DNA from: Halothiobacillus neapolitanus c2
Lineage (GTDB): Bacteria > Pseudomonadota > Gammaproteobacteria > Halothiobacillales > Halothiobacillaceae
DNA length: 64,000 nt
Reading direction: 5' to 3'
Assembly (NCBI RefSeq): GCF_000024765.1
Contig: NC_013422.1
Coordinates: 1,445,501-1,509,500, forward strand
The notes beneath the pieces were generated by a model. The model did not search any database. It worked only from the letters and a program-made list of their open reading frames with translations, and was not told the DNA's origin. Both the position numbers and the translations under genes were made by a program. Shown here in pieces: positions 1 to 9,793 of this stretch (within the stretch, counting starts at the first letter, position 1; the number at the start of each line of letters is the position of its first letter).

Positions 1-53
1 CTCAAGGAACCGCCGATCAAACCCAGACCAATAAGTGCCAGACGGTTGATCAT
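1..53 (-). CDS. tyrA: Prephenate/arogenate dehydrogenase, N-terminus only (runs off the window)
   Basis: Only the first 17 codons are present. They start with ATG at 53 and encode MINRLALIGLGLIGGSL, a Rossmann beta-strand with the GxGxxG dinucleotide-binding loop expected at the start of prephenate dehydrogenase, which makes 4-hydroxyphenylpyruvate in tyrosine synthesis. A GTG directly upstream (56) is an alternative start. The call rests on this motif plus position: in many gammaproteobacteria tyrA directly follows pheA and hisC in this orientation. It begins 9 bases after the hisC stop, so it is probably co-transcribed. Any other NAD-dependent dehydrogenase could share this motif. Confidence 0.7.
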   Translation of the reverse strand, partial: MINRLALIGLGLIGGSL

Positions 54-62
54 CACCCAAAT

Positions 63-1247
63 CTAACCCGCAGTTGCCCGAAGTGTCGTCAGCACGAGGT
101 CCATCGCGGCCAGTGCACGTTCATTCTGAGCCTGCGTGCCAATCGTGATCCGGATATGGCACGAAAGCCCACCGGTATCGGATTTGCCGCCCAAAGGTCG
201 GACAATCACACCCTCACGAAGCAAGGCATCAAACACAAGCCCGGCGGGCAAACCTGTATTGACGGTAACGAAATTGGCAAGCGATGGAATAACTGATAGA
301 CCGCGCGACGCCAATGCTTTTGCCATGAAGTCCAGTCCGGTCGCGTTCACCGCGCGGCTATGCAGGATAAACTCTTCATCTGCCAGAGCCGCTTCGGCCG
401 CCTTGAGCGCAAGACTATTGACGTTGAATGGCTGCCGCACCCGATCAAGAATAGCGATGACTTGCGGATGACCTACCGCGAAGCCCACGCGAAGCGCTGC
501 CAGCCCATAGATTTTGGAGAAGGTGCGCATAACAAGCACATTGGGGAATTCGCGCGCCAAAAGCAGGCCATCGGGAAAACGGCCATCGGCATAAAAAGCA
601 CGATCAACATATTCACTGTAGGCCTCGTCAAGAACCACAACGACACTGTCTGGCACGGCTTCCAGAAACGCGCGCAACTCAGGTTCACTGACCCAGGTAC
701 CCGTCGGGTTGTTCGGGTTAGCCAGAAAGACCACGCGGGTATCGGCATCGATGGCGGCAGCCATGGCAGGCAGATCGGCGCCATACGGCATGGTCGGATG
801 ATCGGGTGGTAGCGCAGGCACAATTTTAGCCTGCGCACCCGTGGCCTGAGTTACCAAAGCGTAAACCGCAAAAGCATGAGCGGAGAACACGGCATTACGC
901 CCCGGTGAAAGATACGCGCGGGCAACCAATTCCAGCAGATCATTCGAACCATTACCCAGCGTGATCGCAGATGGCGCCACATCGAACTTCTTTGCAATGG
1001 CGGTTTTAAGTGCGTAGCCACTGCCATCGGGGTAAATATGTAGATCGTCCAGAGACTGCATAGCCGCGCGAGCACGCGGGCTGGCACCCAGGGGATTCTC
1101 GTTGGAAGCCAGCTTGATGATGTCGGTCAGGCCGAATTCACGTGCGACTTCATCAACGGGTTTGCCGATGACGTATGGGGAAATGGCACGTACGTAATCC
1201 AGCGCCTGCCCCGACAATTGTTGACCGATGCGATCGTATGCGCTCAT
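63..1247 (-). CDS. hisC: Histidinol-phosphate / aromatic aminotransferase
   Basis: PLP fold-type I aminotransferase of 394 residues. It shows SNENPLG near residue 50, NPNNPTG at 177-183, the aspartate in VLDEAYSEY (about 207) and the PLP lysine in SKIYGLAALRVG (K245). It transfers an amino group between glutamate and imidazole-acetol phosphate. This copy sits between pheA and tyrA, so it probably also aminates phenylpyruvate and hydroxyphenylpyruvate in Phe/Tyr synthesis. I chose ATG at 1247 because it overlaps the pheA stop as ATGA, implying translational coupling. The 33 in-frame codons further upstream lie inside pheA and do not look like HisC. A second, true histidine-operon hisC may exist elsewhere. 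Confidence 0.92.
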   Translation of the reverse strand: MSAYDRIGQQLSGQALDYVRAISPYVIGKPVDEVAREFGLTDIIKLASNENPLGASPRARAAMQSLDDLHIYPDGSGYALKTAIAKKFDVAPSAITLGNGSNDLLELVARAYLSPGRNAVFSAHAFAVYALVTQATGAQAKIVPALPPDHPTMPYGADLPAMAAAIDADTRVVFLANPNNPTGTWVSEPELRAFLEAVPDSVVVVLDEAYSEYVDRAFYADGRFPDGLLLAREFPNVLVMRTFSKIYGLAALRVGFAVGHPQVIAILDRVRQPFNVNSLALKAAEAALADEEFILHSRAVNATGLDFMAKALASRGLSVIPSLANFVTVNTGLPAGLVFDALLREGVIVRPLGGKSDTGGLSCHIRITIGTQAQNERALAAMDLVLTTLRATAG

Positions 1248-2485
1248 GACACAACCCTGCCCGATGTTGATCCACCCGCTGCATTGGGACTTGATGCAGA
1301 CATGACCGCGCGTGGATAGGAACCCAAAACACGAAGAGAACTGCAAAACGGTTGCATTTTGCTCAGGGCCGCCCGAATGCGCTCATCGTCTGCATGTCCT
1401 TCGAAATCGATGAAAAACACATACTCCCACGCCCGTTCCCGCGCTGGTCGGGATTCGATGCGCATAACATCAATCCCCGCCTCCGCCAGCGGTGCAAGCA
1501 AACGCGACAACGCTCCGGGCATGTTGTTGACGGAAAGCACCAGTGAGGTTTTGTCCGCACCCGAGGGCGGTACTGTGTCCCGACCGATCACGACGAATCG
1601 GGTGGTATTGAACGCACTGTCCTGAATGTTTGCAGCGACTATATCCAGACCATGCTGCTCTGCAGCCAGCGTGGGACCAATGGCCATGATGCTTGGTGAT
1701 TCAGCGGCAAGGCGAGCAGCTTCGCTATTGCTCTGCACCGCAATGCGTTCGACGCCGGGATAGTGAACGTCCAGCCATTCCCGACATTGGGCCAATGACT
1801 GGGCATGGGACACAATACGCTGGGGCAAGACATCGCGCGCATCCTGCCGAGCCATCAACTGCTGATCTATCTTGAGCGACAGTTCACCGCAAATGCGGAC
1901 TTCCCCGGGCACCCAAACACCATACAAGGCGCCACCAGTCGCTCCAAATGCCAAGGCATCCAAGGTTTGGGACACGCTGCCTTCCGTGGAGTTTTCAACG
2001 GGTACAACGCCGAAATCAACGGAACCCGCCGCAACGGCACGGAAAACTTCGGGAATACCCGGCTCAAGAACCAGATGGGCGCCGTGACCAAACGCGCGCA
2101 AGGCCGCCTGTTCGGAAAAGGTGCCCGAAGGACCGAGGCAGGCTACGGAAAGCGGCTGCTCAAGCGCGAGGCAAGCCGACATAATTTCCCGAAAAAGCCA
2201 AACCATCGTATCACCCGAAAGAGGGCCAGGATTACGTTCACGCACACGTGACAGTACCTGAGCCTCTCGTTCGGGACGATAAAAAGATGTCTGAGGTTCG
2301 TTGGACAACTGCTTGATCTCCGCGACGCGCTCGGCGAGGCGGGCACGTTTGGAAATCAATGCAATCAACTCGGAGTCGAGTGAGTCGATCTGTTGCCGCA
2401 CTTCAGCCAGCGTGTTGGGCAGAGGCTGATCTGGCGAACGTCGATCCGACCAACCAGCCCCCGCTTCACCCAAAGCGTCTGTCAC
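1244..2485 (-). CDS. pheA: Bifunctional chorismate mutase / prephenate dehydratase (P-protein)
   Basis: Converts chorismate to prephenate and then to phenylpyruvate. The order is an AroQ-type chorismate mutase helix bundle at about residues 25-105 (RQQIDSLDSELIALISKRA), a periplasmic-binding-like dehydratase domain at about 115-300 with the active-site TR motif (FNTTRFVV), and a C-terminal ACT domain carrying the GALS and ESRP phenylalanine-binding motifs. The last two imply feedback inhibition. I chose GTG at 2485 because TAAGGG lies 8 bases upstream and it gives 413 residues with a normal N-terminus. It lies 10 bases after serA and ends in an ATGA overlap with hisC. Confidence 0.93.
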   Translation of the reverse strand: MTDALGEAGAGWSDRRSPDQPLPNTLAEVRQQIDSLDSELIALISKRARLAERVAEIKQLSNEPQTSFYRPEREAQVLSRVRERNPGPLSGDTMVWLFREIMSACLALEQPLSVACLGPSGTFSEQAALRAFGHGAHLVLEPGIPEVFRAVAAGSVDFGVVPVENSTEGSVSQTLDALAFGATGGALYGVWVPGEVRICGELSLKIDQQLMARQDARDVLPQRIVSHAQSLAQCREWLDVHYPGVERIAVQSNSEAARLAAESPSIMAIGPTLAAEQHGLDIVAANIQDSAFNTTRFVVIGRDTVPPSGADKTSLVLSVNNMPGALSRLLAPLAEAGIDVMRIESRPARERAWEYVFFIDFEGHADDERIRAALSKMQPFCSSLRVLGSYPRAVMSASSPNAAGGSTSGRVVS

Positions 2486-2495
2486 CGCGTTACCC

Positions 2496-3659
2496 TTACA
2501 GAACGCGGATACGCAGGATGCCGTTGATACCGCGCAAAGCGGCCAAGGTATCGTCTGAAACCGGCGAATCAAGGTCAATCAGAGTATAAGCGACCTGTTT
2601 GCGCGACTCGTTCGTCAAACGTTCAATATTGACGTTCGACTTCCCGAGAATATGAGAAATCTGTCCGACCATGTCCGGCATATTGCGGTTGGCGATCGCC
2701 AAGCGCTGAACGCCCGAACGAGCCATGCGTACTTCTGGGAAGTTGACCGAGTTACGAATATTGCCGTTTTCGAGGTAATCCTTGATTTGGTCGGCAACCA
2801 TGATGGCGCAGTTGTCTTCCGCTTCGCCGGTGGATGCGCCCAAATGCGGGAACGTCAGGCAACGGGGGTGGTTTTTGGTCAGGTTGCTCGGAAAATCTGA
2901 AACGTAAGCATGTGCCTTACCGGCATCCAGTGCAGCAACCATGGCCGCTTCGTCAACAATGCCTTCGCGAGCGAAGTTCAATACGACAACATTCTCTTTC
3001 ATGAATGCCAGACGCTCGGCGTTAATCAGGTTGCGGGTGGCATCGATCAACGGCACGTGAAAACTCACGAAATCGGCCTTGGCCAGCACTTCATCCACAC
3101 TGCTCGCCTGATGAACTTCAGGAGACAATTCCCATGCACGCTCGATGCTGATGCCCGGATCAAACCCGATCACGCGCATACCCAAGGCTTTGGCCGCGTT
3201 AGCTACGCGCACACCGATGGCACCAAGGCCAATCACACCCAAAGTGCGACCGGGCAATTCGAAACCAACGAAATTCTTCTTACCCGCTTCAACGGCCTTG
3301 TGAATTTCTTCATCGGTACCATTCAGTCCGCGCGCGAAATCCCAAGCCGCACCGAGGTTACGGATCGACATCAGCATGCCAGCCATAACGAGTTCTTTAA
3401 CCGCGTTGGCGTTGGCGCCTGGCGCATTGAATACCACAACACCCTGTTCGCTCATCTTCTCGACCGGGATATTGTTGACGCCCGCACCAGCACGACCGAT
3501 GGCCAATACGGATTCAGGCAGGCTCATATCGTGCATCTTGGCCGAGCGAACCAGAATGGCATCGGCAGAATCGATCGGCGCGCTTACGTTGTACTTATCC
3601 GCTGGCAGGCGATCGGTACCCTTATTGGAAATGGCGTTCAGTGTGTGAATATTAAACAT
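2496..3659 (-). CDS. serA: D-3-phosphoglycerate dehydrogenase
   Basis: First step of serine synthesis: NAD-dependent oxidation of 3-phosphoglycerate. The 387 residues have the substrate domain split around a Rossmann domain with GVIGLGAIG at 141-149 and the acidic NAD-binding residue in GFDPG. The catalytic histidine sits in PHLGAST, and a C-terminal ACT domain covers about 315-387, the usual site of serine feedback. AGAGG lies 8 bases upstream of ATG 3659. It sits between serC and pheA, whereas in Pseudomonas-type gyrA-serC-pheA clusters serA is usually elsewhere. The pair serC-serA therefore forms a compact serine unit here. Confidence 0.93.
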   Translation of the reverse strand: MFNIHTLNAISNKGTDRLPADKYNVSAPIDSADAILVRSAKMHDMSLPESVLAIGRAGAGVNNIPVEKMSEQGVVVFNAPGANANAVKELVMAGMLMSIRNLGAAWDFARGLNGTDEEIHKAVEAGKKNFVGFELPGRTLGVIGLGAIGVRVANAAKALGMRVIGFDPGISIERAWELSPEVHQASSVDEVLAKADFVSFHVPLIDATRNLINAERLAFMKENVVVLNFAREGIVDEAAMVAALDAGKAHAYVSDFPSNLTKNHPRCLTFPHLGASTGEAEDNCAIMVADQIKDYLENGNIRNSVNFPEVRMARSGVQRLAIANRNMPDMVGQISHILGKSNVNIERLTNESRKQVAYTLIDLDSPVSDDTLAALRGINGILRIRVL

Positions 3660-3718
3660 TTAAAAACCTCTGGAATCTGAAATTAGCCTGAAAGTCAGCC
3701 TGAGAGTCAACTCAGGAA

Positions 3719-4810
3719 TTAACCGTGGCGCTGAGCGAAATCGTGCATAAACGCGATCAGTGCGTCGATACCGGCTTCAGGCATGGCGTTATAAATACTT
3801 GCACGCATCCCACCGACGGAACGGTGACCGGCCAGTGCAGAAAGACCGGCCTTGTCAGCCTCGGCAAGGAATGGTTTATCCAGCGCATCATCCTTGAGGA
3901 TGAAGGGGATATTCATCCAGGAACGGGCATTGAGCGCCACCGGATTGCGATAGAAACCGCCACTCTGATCGATGGCAGCATAGAGCTTGTTGGCCTTGCG
4001 CTCGTTAATTTGCTTCATTTGCTCCAAGCCACCATTCGCCAGCAGGCGCTTGAATACCAGACCGGCGATGTACCAGGCATAGGTGGGCGGCGTGTTGTAC
4101 ATCGAACCGTTATCGGCGTGGATTTTGTAGTCGAACATGGCAGGCACGTCGGCACCCGCATGGCCGATCAGATCATCACGAACGATGGCGATCGTTAAAC
4201 CGGATGGACCAATGTTTTTTTGCGCACCGGCATAGATAATGCCGAACTTAGAAACGTCCACAGGACGCGAGAGGATCGTAGATGACATATCGGCAACCAG
4301 AGGCACGTCACCACTTTCAGGAATGTAACCGAACTCGGCGCCCGCAATGGTTTCATTCGGTGTGTAGTGAACATAAGAAGCGTTCGGGTTGAACTTCAGC
4401 TCATCGGCTGCAGGCAACAGGGTGTATTTGCTCGGCTTGGTATCGGCAACCACGTTGACGTTCAGGAAGCGCTTCGCTTCAGCAATTGCTTTCTCGGACC
4501 AGTGACCGGTGTTCAGATAATCGGCAGAACCATCACCACGAGCAGCTTTCAGGTTCATGGGGATCATGGCAAACTGGGCCGATGCCCCGCCCTGCAAGAA
4601 CAGCACTTTGTAATTGTCCGGAATCGACATCAACTGACGAAGATCAGCTTCTGCCTGCTCAGCAATGGCAACGAATTTTTTACCGCGATGGCTCATCTCC
4701 ATCACGGACATACCGGTGCCATCGCAATCCAACATCTCGTCGCGTGCTTGAATCAACACATCTTCAGGTAACGTCGCAGGACCTGCGCCAAAATTAAATA
4801 CTCGCGCCAT
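3719..4810 (-). CDS. serC: Phosphoserine aminotransferase
   Basis: Class-V PLP aminotransferase making 3-phosphoserine from 3-phosphohydroxypyruvate. It can also act in the PLP synthesis branch together with PdxJ (encoded at 46851). The 363 residues start FNFGAGPA. The PLP lysine is K198 in AGAQKNIGPSG, the same number as in the E. coli enzyme, and HRSVGGMRAS near the C-terminus binds phosphate. ATG 4810 is preceded by GGGAGT at 5 bases; an upstream TTG at 4822 is less likely. Order is gyrA, serC, serA on the minus strand. Confidence 0.95.
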   Translation of the reverse strand: MARVFNFGAGPATLPEDVLIQARDEMLDCDGTGMSVMEMSHRGKKFVAIAEQAEADLRQLMSIPDNYKVLFLQGGASAQFAMIPMNLKAARGDGSADYLNTGHWSEKAIAEAKRFLNVNVVADTKPSKYTLLPAADELKFNPNASYVHYTPNETIAGAEFGYIPESGDVPLVADMSSTILSRPVDVSKFGIIYAGAQKNIGPSGLTIAIVRDDLIGHAGADVPAMFDYKIHADNGSMYNTPPTYAWYIAGLVFKRLLANGGLEQMKQINERKANKLYAAIDQSGGFYRNPVALNARSWMNIPFILKDDALDKPFLAEADKAGLSALAGHRSVGGMRASIYNAMPEAGIDALIAFMHDFAQRHG

Positions 4811-4862
4811 GATTACTCCCAACCGTTTCTAATTAAAATCCCAAAAACCTATCGACTGATCA

Positions 4863-7457
4863 TTACTCAGTTTCGCTCGAACCGTCTTCTTCAGTAGCGT
4901 TCTCATCCCTGTCTGCATCGGAATCTACAGACATAGCCGACACCGCCGCCAATTGCACCAATTTTTCATCGTCACTTAGGCGAATCAGAATGACGCCCTG
5001 CGTATTGCGAGAAACCGATGAAATCTGACTGATTTCTGTGCGCACCAATGTGCCGGCATCGGAGATGAGAATGACCTCATCTTCATCCTGAACCAGCGCC
5101 GCACCCACCAAAGCACCATTGCGCTCGCTGGTCTGGATTGCGATGACACCTTGGCCGCCACGCCCTTGTAACGGGAAGTCATCGATTGGCGTGCGCTTGC
5201 CGTAGCCATGTTCCGTGGCGGTAAGAACCTGACCTTCGCCCACGACAAGCAGAGAAACGACGCGCTGCATCTCGTCCATCCGAATGCCGCGGACTCCACC
5301 GGCTGTTCGTCCCATCGAGCGCACGTCGGCTTCTGCGAAACGAATGGATTTGCCCGCATTGCTAAAGAGCATGAGTTCGCGTGAGCCATCGGTGAGCCTG
5401 GCGCCGACCAGCCGATCATCGTCGCGCAGGTCAATCGCAATAATACCGGCCTGACGTGGCCGCGAGAAATCAACTAATGGTGTCTTCTTCACTTGGCCCG
5501 TGGCTGTGGCGAAGAAAATATAGTGATCGTCGACAAACTCACGCACCGGCAACAGTGCATTGACCCGCTCACCTTCCTGCAAAGGCAGAATGTTCACGAC
5601 CGGACGGCCACGCGCACCCCGAGCCCCTTGCGGCAACTGATAGACTTTACGCCAATAAACGCGGCCCAAATTGGTAAACATCAACGCCCAAGCGTGCGTA
5701 CTGGCTACCATCAGCTGCTCAATGACATCTTCATCTTTCATTCGAGTCGACGATTTGCCACGTCCACCTCGCCGCTGGCTCTGATATTCGCTCAGCGATT
5801 GGGTCTTGATGTACCCTTCTCGCGACAGGGTGACCACGCGATCCTCTTCCGCGATCAGATCTTCAATGGAGAGGTCTTCATAATCAAAAACAATCTCGGT
5901 GCGGCGGGCATCACCAAACTCCTCGATCATGGCAACCAGCTCGTCACGGATAACCTGCATCAGACGAGATTCCGAACGCAAAATATCCAACAGATCGATA
6001 ATTTTTTCGAGCAAGCTACGATATTCTTCGACGATCTTGTCCTGCTCCAGACCGGTGAGGCGGTTGAGGCGCATTTCAAGGATCGCTTGCGCTTGCTCTT
6101 GTGAGAGGCGGTAACTGCGATCCGGCTGCAATCCAAAATCGGCCGTCAGAGATTCCGGTCGGGAAGCGGCTGCATCCGCTCGTTCCAGAAGGGCGTGAAC
6201 CAGACCCGAATCCCAATTTTGGGCCATTAACGCGGTGCGCGCTTCATTAGAAGTGGGCGCCGCCTTAATCAAAGCAATCATCGCATCAATGTTCGCCAGG
6301 GCAACGGCCAGGCCTTCAAGGATGTGCGCGCGTTCGCGTGCCTTACGTAAATCATAGATCGTGCGTCGCGTCACCACTTCCCGGCGATGACGCAAAAATA
6401 CGGTCAAGATGTCGCGCAAACCCAAGGTACGCGGCTGCCCACCGACAATCGCGACCATATTGATCCCAAACACGCTCTGCATCTGGGTTTGTTGATAGAG
6501 GTTATTGAGCATCACATCAGGCAATTCGCCACGCCGAAGCTCGATCACAATGCGCATACCGTCCTTGTCGGATTCGTCACGCAGTTCGGTGATGCCTTCG
6601 ATTTTTTTCTCGCGGACCAATTCGGCGATGCGCTCAATCAAACGGGCCTTGTTCACCTGATAGGGCAACTCGGTCACGATGATAATGGCTTTGCCGGCAC
6701 GGTCATCTTCTTCGAAATGGGTCCGAGCGCGCATAACAACGCGACCACGACCAGTGAGATATGCCTCACGAATGCCGGCGGCGCCGTTTATGATGCCGGC
6801 CGTTGGAAAATCAGGCCCCGGCACGTGCGACAACAGCGTTTCATCGTCGGTATCCGGATCATCGATCAACGCAATGGTCGCATTCAGTATTTCGGTCAGA
6901 TTGTGCGGCGGGATATTTGTCGCCATGCCAACGGCGATGCCCGACGAGCCATTCACCAACAGGTTGGGGTAGCGTGCGGGGAATACGCTTGGCTCACTCT
7001 CCGATCCATCGTAGTTATCAATGAAATCGACGGTCTCTTTTTCAAGATCGGCCTGCAACTCGTGCGCGACCTTGGCCATGCGCACTTCGGTATATCGCAT
7101 GGCTGCAGGCGCGTCACCATCAACGGAACCGAAGTTACCCTGGCCGTCGATCAACATGTAGCGCATGGAAAAATTTTGCGCCATCCGGACCAGTGCATCG
7201 TAAACCGCAGTATCGCCATGCGGGTGGTATTTACCGATGACGTCACCGACGACACGGGCCGACTTCTTGTAAGGCTTGTTCCAGTCGTTGCCGAGCTCAC
7301 GCATGGCGTACAGAACGCGTCGATGGACCGGCTTGAGCCCATCGCGTGCATCGGGCAATGCACGACCGACAATTACACTCATCGCATAGTCAAGATATGA
7401 GCGCCGCATCTCGTCTTCGAGATTGACCTTGAATATCTCTTGCGCAAATTCAGACAT
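4863..7457 (-). CDS. gyrA: DNA gyrase subunit A
   Basis: Type IIA topoisomerase subunit that breaks and rejoins DNA while GyrB hydrolyses ATP, introducing negative supercoils. The 864 residues comprise the winged-helix/tower domain with catalytic Y122 (AAMRYTE), a coiled-coil gate, and a C-terminal beta-pinwheel with the GyrA box (QRRGGRG). The tail is acidic ([19 protein letters not shown]). The quinolone-resistance-determining region reads HGDTAVYD, so position 83 is Thr rather than the E. coli Ser. AAGGA precedes ATG 7457 by 7 bases. It heads the gyrA-serC-serA-pheA-hisC-tyrA series. Confidence 0.98.
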   Translation of the reverse strand: MSEFAQEIFKVNLEDEMRRSYLDYAMSVIVGRALPDARDGLKPVHRRVLYAMRELGNDWNKPYKKSARVVGDVIGKYHPHGDTAVYDALVRMAQNFSMRYMLIDGQGNFGSVDGDAPAAMRYTEVRMAKVAHELQADLEKETVDFIDNYDGSESEPSVFPARYPNLLVNGSSGIAVGMATNIPPHNLTEILNATIALIDDPDTDDETLLSHVPGPDFPTAGIINGAAGIREAYLTGRGRVVMRARTHFEEDDRAGKAIIIVTELPYQVNKARLIERIAELVREKKIEGITELRDESDKDGMRIVIELRRGELPDVMLNNLYQQTQMQSVFGINMVAIVGGQPRTLGLRDILTVFLRHRREVVTRRTIYDLRKARERAHILEGLAVALANIDAMIALIKAAPTSNEARTALMAQNWDSGLVHALLERADAAASRPESLTADFGLQPDRSYRLSQEQAQAILEMRLNRLTGLEQDKIVEEYRSLLEKIIDLLDILRSESRLMQVIRDELVAMIEEFGDARRTEIVFDYEDLSIEDLIAEEDRVVTLSREGYIKTQSLSEYQSQRRGGRGKSSTRMKDEDVIEQLMVASTHAWALMFTNLGRVYWRKVYQLPQGARGARGRPVVNILPLQEGERVNALLPVREFVDDHYIFFATATGQVKKTPLVDFSRPRQAGIIAIDLRDDDRLVGARLTDGSRELMLFSNAGKSIRFAEADVRSMGRTAGGVRGIRMDEMQRVVSLLVVGEGQVLTATEHGYGKRTPIDDFPLQGRGGQGVIAIQTSERNGALVGAALVQDEDEVILISDAGTLVRTEISQISSVSRNTQGVILIRLSDDEKLVQLAAVSAMSVDSDADRDENATEEDGSSETE

Positions 7458-7976
7458 TGTTAATCCTTACGATTTCTCACGCCCAATCCGGTGGTGTCGA
7501 GACCCAGTGGCTTATGAGTACAAATAAACGGTCACCATGACCCAGCAAAAAAGAGCCGGAAGTTTACCACAAGATGACAAATGAACGCTCATGCTGATCA
7601 TCACTTCATATCCCTCTCCACCGTTGTGCCAAGTCAGTAGGCATCACATCAATGATGCGTATCACGCCAACCACGAATGTTGCAAATAAACAACGCGAAC
7701 GCACCAAGGACAACCAAAAAAACCATTCACGCTGCAATCAATTTAACCCATTGATTATGAAATTAATTACGGCGATTATGCGCACAATGAGCACTCAAAA
7801 ACCACAAACAGAATCGAAGTATGCCCTCTCGCATACCGTTAAACAGTCACATCCAGCGCGCCCTTTTACTGCAAAAGGAACTCCGGCACTACATTTGCCA
7901 ATCGAATGGGGCATAATAGATGACGCATCATGCTTATCATTCTCATGCGTCCATTTAGAGAAAGGAGACCTTACAG
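7458..7976. other. Divergent intergenic region between gyrA and ompA
   Basis: 519 bases without a convincing gene, AT-richer than its surroundings, which should hold the promoters of gyrA (leftward) and the ompA-like gene (rightward). On the plus strand CATAAT at 7912-7917 could be a -10 box, with ACTACA at 7888-7893 as a weak -35 box 18 bases away. This would give a leader of about 50 bases. I see no equally good candidate for gyrA. No strong hairpin is present. Confidence 0.4.
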
Positions 7977-8600
7977 ATGAATAAATTTACCGTACTCGCC
8001 ACAGGCATCGTTGCGGCCATGGCATTATCCGGTCAAGCCTTCGCCGACCAGAAACCGTTGTCACCTTACGTGTTCAACAGTGCTGGCGAACCCGTTATGA
8101 CGCCTTACGGCGAATGTGTTCACAATGGCGTGGGTAAAGTTACCCCAGAAACAGCCATTATGGCCTGCGATCCAGACATGATTGCCAAGCCAAAAGAAGC
8201 GGCTCCTGCAGCTCTGGTAGAACCACCTCCAGCGCCAGAAATGAAAACAGTCACCCTGACTGCCGACACCTACTTCGACTTCGACAAGTACAACCTCAAG
8301 CCAGCCGGCAAAGAAGCTTTGGACAAGTTGATCTCTGAAATGGGCGACATGAACTCGATTGCCAAGATCAAAGTTGTGGGTTACACCGACAGCATCGGCA
8401 CCGAGAAATACAACATTGGCCTGTCAGAGCGTCGTGCCAACACGGTTGCCAAGTACCTGACTGCTCACAACATCCCTGCCGACAAGATCGAAACCCAAGG
8501 CATGGGTGAAGCTGATCCGGTAGCTAGCAACAAGACCAAAGAAGGTCGCGCCAAGAATCGTCGTGTTGTTGTAACAACCGAAGGCGTCAGCAGCAACTAA
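7977..8600 (+). CDS. OmpA-family outer-membrane/peptidoglycan-binding protein
   Basis: A 207-residue exported protein. It has a Sec signal peptide ending AFA at residues 21-23, a short linker rich in Pro/Ala (EPPPAPEMK), and a C-terminal OmpA domain (about 92-205) starting TYFDFDKYNLKP. This domain carries the peptidoglycan-binding pattern GYTDSIG...YNIGLSERRA and NRRV. It has no eight-stranded OmpA barrel, so it probably tethers the cell wall to another envelope component. Two cysteines (near 48 and 64) could form a disulfide. A strong GAAAGGAG ribosome site lies 9 bases before ATG 7977, and a good terminator follows at 8645-8671, so it is probably monocistronic and well expressed. Confidence 0.88.
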   Translation: MNKFTVLATGIVAAMALSGQAFADQKPLSPYVFNSAGEPVMTPYGECVHNGVGKVTPETAIMACDPDMIAKPKEAAPAALVEPPPAPEMKTVTLTADTYFDFDKYNLKPAGKEALDKLISEMGDMNSIAKIKVVGYTDSIGTEKYNIGLSERRANTVAKYLTAHNIPADKIETQGMGEADPVASNKTKEGRAKNRRVVVTTEGVSSN

Positions 8601-8613
8601 TCATTGCTGATGG

Positions 8614-8633
8614 TTCGGGTCATTCGACCCGAA
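8614..8633 (+). repeat. Hairpin just after ompA
   Basis: Perfect 8-base inverted repeat TTCGGGTC / GACCCGAA around a 4-base loop, 14 bases after the ompA stop codon and before the U-tract terminator. It is likely part of the mRNA 3' end, perhaps protecting against exonucleases. Confidence 0.6.
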
Positions 8634-8644
8634 TGCCGATTGAT

Positions 8645-8671
8645 AAAAACACCGCCTACGCGGTGTTTTTT
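8645..8671 (+). terminator. Rho-independent terminator of the ompA-like gene
   Basis: Stem ACACCGC (8649-8655), loop CTAC, stem GCGGTGT (8660-8666), then a run of T. A-tract 5' of the stem means it could also work from the other strand. It is correctly placed 45 bases after the ompA stop. Confidence 0.9.
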
Positions 8672-8958
8672 ATTATCCGATCACTTCAGAATCAAAAGTT
8701 TAAGGCCGAAATATCGAGGCCAATTTCATCCTGAACCCAAAGGGAAACCCTGATTAAATCAGGGATTCCGCGCGGCTCAGGGATTTGCCGCCGTAAACAA
8801 CCATCACGGTAATTGTTTATGAAAAAAATCAAAATTCACATTTTTGATTTTCGCCCTCTGAAAATAACAGGATGTAATTATTCAGATCGTTCAAAGAGAA
8901 TGGCACACTCAAACCCGTGTCCTTATCCAATTCCCATATCCTGAGGAGAGGCTTGAAC
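8672..8958. other. Structured intergenic region between ompA terminator and mscS
   Basis: No gene seen. Three inverted repeats follow one another: CCCTGATT/AATCAGGG at 8748-8764, TAAACAA/TTGTTTA at 8794-8819 and a 10-base AAAATCAAAA/TTTTGATTTT at 8825-8851. The last resembles an AT-rich attenuator or operator in front of mscS. The mscS ribosome site GAGGAGAGG is at 8942-8950. Confidence 0.45.
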
Positions 8959-9759
8959 ATGTTCGACTCTGCACTATTCCATGACGTAATCCAGCCCTGG
9001 CTGATCAAGATCGCGCTTGCACTCGCCATCGCCGTAGCAGGTTATTACATCAGTCGCTGGACCGTACCCTGGCTTGAACGCGTATTACGGAGAACCCGCG
9101 TAGATATCATGTTGATTGGCTTTATCGTCTCCATCGCTCGAACCATTTTCCTGCTTTTCATTGCGGTCGCTGCCTTGTCTCAACTAGGACTCGACACAAC
9201 ATCACTGGTAGCCCTCATCGGCGCCGCCGGTATTGCCGTTGGTCTTGCGCTCAAGGAATCGCTGGGGAATTTCGCCGCAGGGGTCATGATTCTTATTTTT
9301 CGACCATTCAAGATCGGTGACTTTGTCGATGGCGCGAATGTGATGGGCACCATCAAAGAAATTGGTATTTTCCAGACCCGCATGACCGATCCATCAAACG
9401 TCGAAATCATCGTGCCCAATGCCACGATATACAACAGCCCGATCAAAAACTTCAGCACCCACCCAACGCGTCGAATCGAAATTGCCGTTGGCATCGATTA
9501 CGCGAACGATCCAAGACAAGCAAAAGAAATCATCACGTCGCTTTGTGCGGCAGACAGCAGGATACTGCCCGAGCCCGCGCCGCTTGTGCTCGTCAATGAT
9601 TTTGGCGCGTCGAGTATCGACTTGCTGATTCGCGTTTGGGTTAATGCCAGCGACATATTGGCGGTTCAAACGGAACTTCGTGAGCAGATCAAGCAACGGT
9701 TCGATGAAGAGAATATCGCCATCCCATTCCCACAAATGGTACTGCGCCGACCCGAGTAA
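8959..9759 (+). CDS. mscS: Small-conductance mechanosensitive channel (MscS family)
   Basis: A 266-residue inner-membrane channel that opens under membrane tension and releases solutes on hypo-osmotic shock. It has three N-terminal hydrophobic segments. The third is the pore helix (about residues 90-120), with the Gly/Ala-rich pattern AAGIAVGLALKESLGNFAAG typical of MscS TM3. The beta domain (FKIGDFV...G) and alpha/beta C-terminal domain follow. The size matches the minimal E. coli MscS (286). ATG 8959 follows GAGGAGAGG by 8 bases; a GTG at 8917 is in frame but lacks a ribosome site. It converges with rsmJ. Confidence 0.92.
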   Translation: MFDSALFHDVIQPWLIKIALALAIAVAGYYISRWTVPWLERVLRRTRVDIMLIGFIVSIARTIFLLFIAVAALSQLGLDTTSLVALIGAAGIAVGLALKESLGNFAAGVMILIFRPFKIGDFVDGANVMGTIKEIGIFQTRMTDPSNVEIIVPNATIYNSPIKNFSTHPTRRIEIAVGIDYANDPRQAKEIITSLCAADSRILPEPAPLVLVNDFGASSIDLLIRVWVNASDILAVQTELREQIKQRFDEENIAIPFPQMVLRRPE

Positions 9760-9793
9760 CGGTCACAAGCGATGCGCCACCAACGATGGACTG

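Noticed and set aside
7652-7984. Open frame of 110 codons on the plus strand between gyrA and ompA
   Set aside because: Low-complexity composition rich in Asn, Thr and Gln from AT-rich intergenic DNA, no ribosome site, and it overlaps the ompA start out of frame.
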